Source: Synchiropus splendidus (taxonomy: Eukaryota > Chordata > Actinopteri > Syngnathiformes > Callionymidae). Taken from it: 64,000 nt of DNA. This document shows, piece after piece, positions 56,516 through 64,000 of the stretch. Both the position numbers and the translations under genes were made by a program. Location: the NCBI RefSeq assembly GCF_027744825.2, contig NC_071343.1, positions 15,424,866 through 15,488,865 of the forward strand. Reading direction: 5' to 3'. Numbering within the stretch: the stretch's first letter is position 1; the number at the start of each line of letters is the position of its first letter. The notes under the pieces were generated by a model. The model was not told the origin of the DNA and made no database searches. It saw nothing but the letters and a program-made list of their open reading frames with translations.

Positions 56516-57654
56516 AGCATAAAAATTTGCTAAATAATCCAAGACTGGATTTACAGAATGCTGATATTGTGCCAAGGAACAGATGATTAAAGTTTAACTG
56601 AGTTCAGATTTGGAGCCACAAACCTTGTGTGTAAATAATGCATTGCGCTCTCTTTAGGCAGAGCTGTGGCTACTGATGTGCTTGTGATGCTTCATGAAAC
56701 AGTGTCCCCATGTTCAGAGCCCACTAGATTGCACTGCCTCCTCTAAAATCTTTGGGTATCAACAACCATTTATATGCAACTTTGCGTCATTTTTAACCCG
56801 ATGCACCACCTCTGGAGCTCTGAAATGAGGACAGTGTTTCATGAAGCTTCATTAGCACATCACTAACTGCCATGTTTTGTTGTTCCATGCCATACCGGTG
56901 TCCCATTAAGCCCATCTGTCCATGATATTTCAAATTAAACCTTCATATATTTACATTACATATTTGTCAGGGAGTAAAATATATCGAACAAATTTCACAG
57001 TGTGGGTGAAAATGAGCGACTCAGTGGTGGTCTACTTTTTCTGGTGGTAGTTTCCTTTTTCTTGATTGGGGGCCGGGGGAGGGGGGAGTTAGAGCACAAT
57101 GACCCTTGGAACTGGGACATTCAGCTTCCTGGTTCAGTGAATGCTGTTCTAGTCGTCCAACAAGCCGCTTCAACTCATGCTCAGAATAAAAGGCATGCAA
57201 TTCTTGTCAAACCTAAAACAAGAGCAGCTCTGCCAGGAAATCCATGAAGCCATTAAAGGAGCCCACCACAGATTCCCGTGGTCCGACTCTGCTGCACCGT
57301 GACTCAACGCTTCACAAACAATATTTTTGGGCTGTGTTATTTTCAGCGGGCGATCAGAGCTGAGGCAGATCACAGCTTTTGGGATTCTTCTCTTTCCTAA
57401 AAATACTTTAATCTTCACAAACACACGGATCGGCCACAACTTGCAAATGCATGCAAATGTTTGCTCTCCATGACAACCTTTTGGGTTGTCAAAATGTTTC
57501 TTGGCAACTCTTTCGGCCACAACTTTCGTTAATGATGGTGGGAAAGCTGCAGTGATGTCAAAATTGCATCCCGCTGCTGTGTCAGCTTGCTTCGGAATCA
57601 ATAACTACTTTCCACTCTCACTTTTCCATCGCTCTCTTTTGTGCTCTCCTGCAG

Positions 57655-57899
57655 GTGGACGCGTCTTGATGGCTCTCTGAGAAAGCAGCCGCCACTTGAC
57701 CCCTTCCTCCCTCACCTCCTCTCTCCGCTGAACAGCTAGCTCACCACGCCTCAGACAAAAATGGCCTCCACCAGTCCTCTGCTGGGTTTCACCGAGCTGG
57801 GACTCAAGTGTGACCAGGAGATCGAGAGGAGATACGAGATAGTTCCATCCGTGGTCTGCTCCATGTGCTGCCTCTTTGGGATCATCTACTGCTTTTTTG
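57655..57899 (+). CDS. tmem198: tmem198 exon with start codon (coding 57761-57899)
   Basis: A long pyrimidine tract and TCCTGCAG acceptor at 57654, about 106 nt of 5' UTR, then ATG 57761. Encodes [16 protein letters not shown] to IIYCFFG, ending one base into Gly47 at TTTG|GTAAGA. Contains the first membrane segment. Confidence 0.9.
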
Positions 57900-60800
57900 G
57901 TAAGAGGATGCGACTTGAAGTGGAGTTCAGACTCGTCTTCAAAAGAGAAAAACACCCTGTTTGGTTGAGCGACACTTGTCTGATAACAACGACCAAAAGT
58001 AAAGCAGAGCTGAGGTTTATTTAAGTCACTGTGAGGGAAAACTGAGGCGTGGAAAACAGAACAAAGAAACCTTTAAGGAAGTGCATCCAAATAAATGAGG
58101 TATGGTCACGGTTCGGACTGGAGAAGGGGAGCGATTGGGCTCAGCTGTGCGACGCATGATTACACAAAGATAACAATCTGATGTTGATTCCCCTGGAGAC
58201 CGGGTCCAGTCAGACTCCAAAGGAAAGAGAGACAGCAAACCAAACAACGTGCGACAAATACATCAATCAACCGGAATGAACGAGTCGTAAAAAGATGATG
58301 AAAAGATTTTGAATTATGATTTCGCTTCGGCGTGCTTTGTTTCACTTTTGGGAGAAGATAAAAACTCAGGCAAGGGATTGTATGAGGCTCTGAGAACGAA
58401 AAAAAAAACATTTGAACCAAATCTTCAATACTTCATGTTTATAGATATTTAAGTGGTTCAGTTACTAGTCTAGCACAGTAAGGTTCACTTTGCTTTAGTT
58501 TTTTTTCTTTGAATATCTCACCTTGATCGGTCTACAAATTTGAAACATTTGTAGCTGAAAAATGTAACTTTGCATTAGTGTGATATTGCCTTCATATTTC
58601 AGTGCTCAGATTCGAGCCAGTTAACCCTCCCCTTTCCCATCACGGTCGACCTCCTAAACCTCTCTCTATCGTCCTCTCTAGTCACAGTGGTCTTTTTCAT
58701 GCCCTCATTGACCACATCCATGAACCTCATTGGTTGTCTCCTTTTACCCAGCGCTTCCATTTCAGGTCCAAAATGACATTGATCTTATCCAAAAAAAGTT
58801 GAATCTCAGGACTTACCAACATAAACTCTACCTCCTGTATATGTTATGAGAAAACACCATACAATGCTGTTGGTCGGCGTAGTATCACCACGAGGATACT
58901 GTAAATTAATTTGCATCACGGTAACTGTATATACAGCATATAAATGGAATGCCTCTTTCACTTTCAAACTCTGATCATGATTCTCAAGTCAAAACCTCAG
59001 ATGTTTTTTGGGTCCCATCTGACTACACAGATTAATATTTGTTTGGTCAAGCCATCTTCATCCGTGTGTGCCAAGTCCAAATCGATACCACATACCGCAC
59101 ACCCTGGGATAAGACTGTGACAGTTTTCCAAGTTTCCATTGTTATTATGGGCGTCGAAAGACTCTAAAAAGCCGCCTGTGTAAAACAACAAATGAAGAAG
59201 CTGCCACTGCTTCACTCTAGTATTGACCCTCTTTGTGCGAGAAATGGGGCTCCTGTCCTATCGAGTCTTGAGCCAACTGGACCTGCTTTCATGTTAATTC
59301 CTTCAATCGCTATTGTTTTGATGCTTAACATAATGCTGACAATTGGACTTACTTACTTACCCTCTTGGGGTTGATATGAAAATGAGAGAATTTAAGTGAA
59401 AATAGACATTGACAATGGACAACCCTCAAGCTCTGGTACAGCACCTGAGGAACAGTGGCCAGGGTTCCTGGATGCACACTTGTACTTTGTACCTTGTACG
59501 GCACGATGCGATGCGATGCGATGCGATGCGATACGATACGATACGATACGATGCGATACGATACGATACGATACGATACATGCATGAAAACAAGTTTATT
59601 CTTATGACGTCCAATTTGATCTTCAGTTAAATTTAGCACAGAGGAATCAATCACTCCCACTAGCAACAAAATAGAAAAGAAAAACATAAAAGAAACATTA
59701 GTATTAAAAACATCAAAGCAGCATATCCCAGCATCTATGTATTAAATATCGGCGTAGTCTTAAAATATCAATTTTACACAATCAAGTATTTCAGTATTTC
59801 CGGAAAATATCAATACAATATCACATAATTAAGTATCGCAATATTTGAGCGTATCAATATGTTCTTACACCCTTAGCAGAGTAGAGTAGAGTAGCGTCTG
59901 TCCCTTACGCAGTTTCTTGTGATAGTTGCTATATTTGCTTTCCATACCTGTGCTTACTTCCCATGAATGCCCTCCGCCACACGAGTTGATGCATCTTGTG
60001 CCCCGTCCGTCCAGCTAATCTCCTTCCTCTTCTCCTGCCTGCAGGCTACAGATGCTTCAAGGCTGTGCTGTTCCTGACCGGCCTCATGTTCGGCTCAGTG
60101 GTCATCTTCATGCTCTGCTACAAGGAGAGAGTGATGGACACCCAGTTAAGCATCGAGGCCTCAGTGGGCATCGGCCTCGGGATCGGGACCTTGTGCGGCC
60201 TGGTGACCATGCTAGTGCGCAGCGTCGGACTGTTCATGGTCGGCCTGCTGCTGGGTCTGCTGGTGGGCGTGGCTTCACTGGTGGTGAGGAAAACACTTTG
60301 TCATATTTCCTATACATATATTTTTTTATTATTATTTCATGTCAATGTGAGTTATATAAGCAGGCTGAAACAAAAAATACTCTGACTCCGAATCCCAGCG
60401 TGCTGTGGTGATGATAGGAATGTGTCTCCCAAACCAAAGAAAAGCAATTCCACACTTTGTGCTCCTCAAAGGCGACATTGATCGATGGCTGGTCTGCAGC
60501 TTCCCTCCTCTCTGTAAGAGTGTGACTGTAACCACTGCAGTCTTCTTTGCAGCAGATAAATCTGTCCTCAAGTCAATGAACATTATGGCGGCAGGAAAAA
60601 GAGGATTCATTATCTACTTAATGATGCGTCGTGACTGCAAACTAGAGTTGCTCTCTCGATCCAGAAGATGCACCAGTCAATTAAGAACACTGTCTTCAAG
60701 CATGTGTGGCTTTTGCCTCCGAACAGAATAAAGAATATCACTGTCCTTACAGTGTAATTATTGGAAGCCATGCTACCAACCTTTTTTTCTTGAAGGCCAT

Positions 60801-62347
60801 GGAGGAGTTCTACCACCCGAAGACAGTCTGGGTTCCTCTGGGTATTCTCCTTGGTTCCGGCACATTGTTTGCAGTATTGACCCTTCAGTGGCAACGCTGC
60901 TTTGTCACGTTGTCCACCGCCACCTTCGGGTCGGCCATCATCACCATCACTGTGGACTACTTCATTGAACTCTTTGCCCTGGTGCACTACGTGTATGAGA
61001 GACTCAGGGTAAGTGTTTACGCCTTGCTATTCAGAATCTTCTTTCTCTTTCGGCTTCTCCCTTCAGGGAGAAGATCATCTTCCTCCATCTCATCCTGTCC
61101 TCTGCTTCCTCTTCTCTCAAGCCTCATGTCCTCCTTCACCACCTCCATCAATCTCCTCTTTGGCCTTCCTCTCCACCTTCTGCCTGGCAGTTCCAACCTC
61201 ACCATCTTCCTACCAATGTACTGGCTCTCTCTCCTCTGTACATGTCCAAACCATCTCCATCTAGCCTCTCTGACTTTGTCTCCTAAACACCTGACATGTG
61301 CTGTCCCTGTGGTCCCACTCAAGTGAGTCGGCTGTTTATGGACATTTGTTTATATAAATATGTGATGATGTAATTTACAACTATTTCCATTTTATTTATT
61401 TATTTATTTTTTGCTCGGGTGCTCCTTTTGCTTTTTTATTTCTTAACTAATATTTTCATAATGAAATGACACATTCATATCAAATGCAAATATTTTTAAA
61501 TAATTTATCAGTTATTGTATTTATTTCATAAACCTATTTTATTCATTCTATTTTTATAATAATGATGCTCTTACAATTATACAGTATGAGCCTTTTTATA
61601 TATTTAAATAATCCCACATGTTGAGAAATGAGATAAGAAATTATATTTGAGGAGTAAAATATGCAGCAAATTATTTTAAGAAATTGTGGAATATTCCCCC
61701 ACGCAGCTGATGTCCAATAACAACAACAATAGTCATATTTTGATATGAACTATTGCATAATGAATACAAATACAGGCATAACACAAGAAATAGTAACAAT
61801 TAAAATACACTCCACTTGTAAGCCTCAACATCTTTTTTTCGCCTTCTCCCTTCATGGGTCTCCACAGCGGATCATCTTCCTCCATCTCACCCTTGTCCTC
61901 TGCTTCCTCTTCTCTCAAACTTCATGTCCTCCTTCACCACCGCCATCAATCTCCTTTTTGACCTTCCTCTCCACCTTCTGCCTAGCAGTTCCAATCCAAC
62001 CAGTGTACTGGCTCTCTCTCCTCTGTACAAGTCCAAACAATCTCCATCTAGCCTCTCTGACTTTGTCTCCTAAACACCTGACATGTGCTGTCCCTGTGGG
62101 CTCAAATCAGGTGGGTGGTGGGTCCATAAGTGGGCAGAGTGAGGCTCCTCTTGGCAGTTTGTGAGGGACCGTGTTTATCTCTGAAGCTGATCTTCAGATT
62201 GAATTGGGAACTTCTGATCCCAGGTGGCACCAAAGAAGCCCGTGTGCTGGTTCACCTGGGTCATCTTGGGAGTGTGGCCCGTCCTGGCTCTGCTGGGCGT
62301 TCTGATTCAGTGGAAGGTGACCGCCGAGGGATTTTCTCACACAGAAG
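57761..62347 (+). CDS. tmem198: Transmembrane protein 198, 3'-partial (first 238 residues)
   Basis: Seven-pass membrane protein of the TMEM198 (DUF4203) family; the human protein is reported to help LRP6 phosphorylation in Wnt signalling. Coding exons are 57761-57899, 60045-60283, 60796-61008 and 62224-62347, with consistent phases. Membrane segments are visible at about residues 27-47, 51-71, 85-103, 106-126, then [16 protein letters not shown], the [13 protein letters not shown] stretch, and [35 protein letters not shown] and VRSVGLF are near-identical to human. The window ends before the C-terminal cytoplasmic tail (human protein about 360 aa); the last exon seen stops one base into a codon after HTE. 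Start chosen as the first ATG (CAAAAATGG). Confidence 0.93.
59504..59579. repeat. CGATG/CGATA pentanucleotide array
   Basis: About 15 five-base units, CGATG at the 5' side shifting to CGATA, with one CGATG returning in the middle. It contains a CpG at every junction. Confidence 0.95.
59760..59878 (-). mobile_element. hAT-like terminus fragment
   Basis: Read on the minus strand it starts CTAAGGGTGTAAGAACATAT and continues with repeated TATTG/CGATA motifs, like the ends of common fish hAT elements. The adjacent pentanucleotide array may have grown from its internal CGATA motifs. Confidence 0.4.
60045..60283 (+). CDS. tmem198: tmem198 coding exon 2
   Basis: Residues 47-126, [13 protein letters not shown]...[13 protein letters not shown], three membrane segments. 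Acceptor CCTGCAG; donor chosen as GTG|GTGAGG (phase 0). Confidence 0.93.
60796..61008 (+). CDS. tmem198: tmem198 coding exon 3
   Basis: Residues 127-197, [20 protein letters not shown] to HYVYERLR, two membrane segments; 213 nt, acceptor TTTCTTGAAG, donor AGG|GTAAGT. Confidence 0.92.
61040..61320 (-). mobile_element. LINE (non-LTR) 3' fragment, copy B
   Basis: The minus-strand frame is open for about 100 codons and includes [19 protein letters not shown] and [21 protein letters not shown], characteristic of the C-terminus of a non-LTR ORF2 protein. 5'-truncated; in tmem198 intron 3. Confidence 0.7.
61834..62100 (-). mobile_element. LINE (non-LTR) 3' fragment, copy C
   Basis: Same fragment type and orientation as copy B about 0.8 kb away, with small deletions. 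Both start at a nearly identical CTTCTCCCTTCA motif on the plus strand. Confidence 0.65.
62224..62347 (+). CDS. tmem198: tmem198 coding exon 4
   Basis: Residues 198-238, [20 protein letters not shown] to [10 protein letters not shown], the last membrane segment, matching human LVQWRVTAEGDSHTE; ends GAAG|GTGAGT. Confidence 0.92.
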
Positions 62348-64000
62348 GTGAGTGATCTTGTCAGCAGCTATGGCTCGGCAGGATTTTTAGGTTTAAGTTT
62401 GGGTTTCTATCTTCCATGGTCCTCCTCCTCCCGTGTGTGAGTGTGTGTACCTGTGAGAGACTATTTTTCCGCCACAGAATACTGAACACAGAATAATGCT
62501 TTTCTCCCAGGAGAGGAGGATAGTGAGCGACAAGTCAGGGCTGCTGCGGAAAGAGTGAAGACAAAGGAAATTAGACTGAATTGAATGGTTGTCAAAAGAA
62601 CAAATGGCTCGACCCTTGTCTATAATTTAACAGAGAAATTTAATTAAACGAAACCTCATGACAGCTAATTAATTTTCAGTAGCAGAGTGGATATTTGCAT
62701 TGCTCTGCCGCCGAGCCTGAGTCACGTGTGAGTCAGCTGTGATCTCTTTAAATAGATTCAGTTGTCATGCCGCTTTCAGTCTTTAAGGAAAGTCATTAAT
62801 TTCAAGGGACGGCGAAGTTTTAAAGGTCATATCGCCGAGGTTAGATGGGAAGCTGCCGCCATTTTGTGTGGTGAAGTCAGATTCAGAGGTTGTTTCATCT
62901 TCGTGCCTTTCATATGCAAGTCCACCGCAAAACTTTTGCCTAAAAATAACTCTTGTAATTCTTCCTGAAAGTGAAGTAGAAGACGTGGTGCGGGATCAAA
63001 TGAAATCTGTAAAGAAAAAAAAACACAAATAACAGTCTTCAGAGGCTGAGCATTTTAAATTGAAATATTTGGTCCATTAGTTTTTGTGTTTTAAGATTTG
63101 TAAAACTTTCAGAGTATTCCAACAAGCTTTGCCATGCAACACCTTCTGCCATCTTATTATGTCCGTTTTCAGGCACGGTTGAGGGGGGTGTATAACAATA
63201 TAATAATAGTAATGTAATAAATAATCTGGAGAAAAAAAAGAAGAAAAAAGTTCTTTTCATTATTAATTGTTAAAATAATAAAAACTATAGCTATTACAAG
63301 GAACAAGTTAAGTAAGTTTTAAAAAAAAGCAAATGAGAAAATCTGTAAAATATTGTAGAGTAACATGAAAAATAATAATACAACGAAATGTTGAAAATAA
63401 ATCTATGAACATTAGAATAGAAATAAAAAGATTAAAAAAAAAAAAAGATCAACACAATGTAAATAGGTATGTGATATATTATTATACAATTTATTATAGA
63501 CAGTAAATTGACTTCCAAAATGGAAAGGAATAAATATGTGGAAATGAGATTCAATAGTATAAAATTAGGAAGGCACATTCACAGTTAACACTGACCAGTG
63601 TACTTCCTGGTCTAGAAAGAGGCTTCGTCTCTCCAGCATGACCTTGGTGTGTCCCGGGGCCTCCACCCCGTTGAATATTCCTGTCGCCCCATAACAGAGT
63701 GGCGTTGAGATGGCATCTTGACAAGATGAGGGCGCCACCATCTCTTCATATGGAGGAGCAGCTGTTTCACTCTGAGCCTCTCCTGGATGACTTATTAAGG
63801 GGGGGAGAGATGTTGTAAGAGTGAGGAGGTGGCTGCAGGTCCTACTGTGTCAGAAAGCATCACACGTAATGCACACAACATTGCTTCCTAGCAAGAGTTT
63901 ATTGAGAACAAAGATGCCTCAGACACGGAGAAGAAGCAGTCCCCTGATGGAAAATAAAATGAAAAATTGTGAATCTACTTGCCAATTCTGCAGCTCAGAC
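62348..64000 (+). other. tmem198 intron, continues beyond the window
   Basis: No further tmem198 exon recognised. Contains a transcription-factor-motif cluster (62638-62735), then very A/T-rich DNA to about 63590. Confidence 0.6.

Larger units (their letters stand above)
46015..57654 (+). other. Inferred tmem198 intron 1, distal part
   Basis: No gene recognised. Scattered hAT-like ends (about 48826, 49860-49915 and 51855-51910), poly-T runs and A/T-rich DNA. The stretch around 53515-53700 is rich in homeobox-type motifs. Open frames up to about 110 codons look like chance. Confidence 0.45.
57900..60044 (+). other. tmem198 intron (2.1 kb)
   Basis: Non-coding, includes the pentanucleotide array and a hAT-like end listed separately. 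Confidence 0.85.

Noticed and set aside
60706..61326. 206-codon plus-strand ORF taken as one exon
   Set aside because: Only 60796-61008 matches TMEM198. The ends are intron, and the 3' part is the complement of a LINE fragment.

Overview
The window is vertebrate nuclear DNA, most likely from a teleost (ray-finned) fish. Three recognisable intron-containing protein genes sit among A/T-rich non-coding DNA. That DNA carries (TA)n and other simple repeats, short hAT-, Tigger- and Tc1-type DNA transposons, and 5'-truncated LINE tails. No tRNA, rRNA, CRISPR or bacterial-type gene organisation was seen.

Layout: (1) 1-9.9 kb is non-coding upstream DNA, with a CpG-rich stretch at about 4.3-5.9 kb and the hedgehog promoter/5' UTR just before 9935. 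(2) 9935-15781 (+) is a complete Indian-hedgehog-type gene, 411 aa. It has four coding exons instead of the usual three, because an extra phase-2 intron splits the canonical 262-nt second exon into 158 + 104 nt. (3) 15.8-21.6 kb holds the probable ihh 3' UTR, hAT debris, (TA)n arrays, an unexplained 150-codon minus-strand ORF and the bin1 3' UTR. (4) 21604-35137 (-) is a complete amphiphysin-II (bin1) gene. I reconstructed it as 19 coding exons, 649 codons: N-BAR domain with the optional brain-type exon, proline-rich/CLAP-type region, clathrin box, a 21-nt microexon, an exon of 20-residue Trp-acidic tandem repeats, and a C-terminal SH3 domain. (5) About 38.5-38.93 kb is a CpG-rich promoter-like segment ending in a strong plus-strand donor. 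It is probably the untranslated first exon of (6) tmem198 (+), whose coding exons at 57761-62347 give the first 238 residues of a seven-pass membrane protein; the 3' end lies beyond the window. The roughly 18.7 kb between 38.93 and 57.65 kb is then mostly tmem198 intron 1.

ihh makes a lipid-modified secreted morphogen, bin1 a membrane-curving endocytic/T-tubule protein, and tmem198 a membrane protein linked to Wnt/LRP6 signalling. They are not one pathway. Their neighbourhood looks like inherited synteny, since human IHH and TMEM198 are both at 2q35 and human BIN1 is also on chromosome 2. bin1 and the inferred tmem198 first exon are divergent, about 3.3-3.8 kb apart.

Most notable: the additional intron in the otherwise rigid hedgehog exon 2; the exact 60-bp repeats in bin1; a perfect 28-bp hairpin at 45951-46014; a hAT insertion with an intact 8-bp target duplication in a bin1 intron; and a pair of Tigger-like elements flanking the bin1 start. 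All family calls come from reading translated sequence. No alignment or database search was run.
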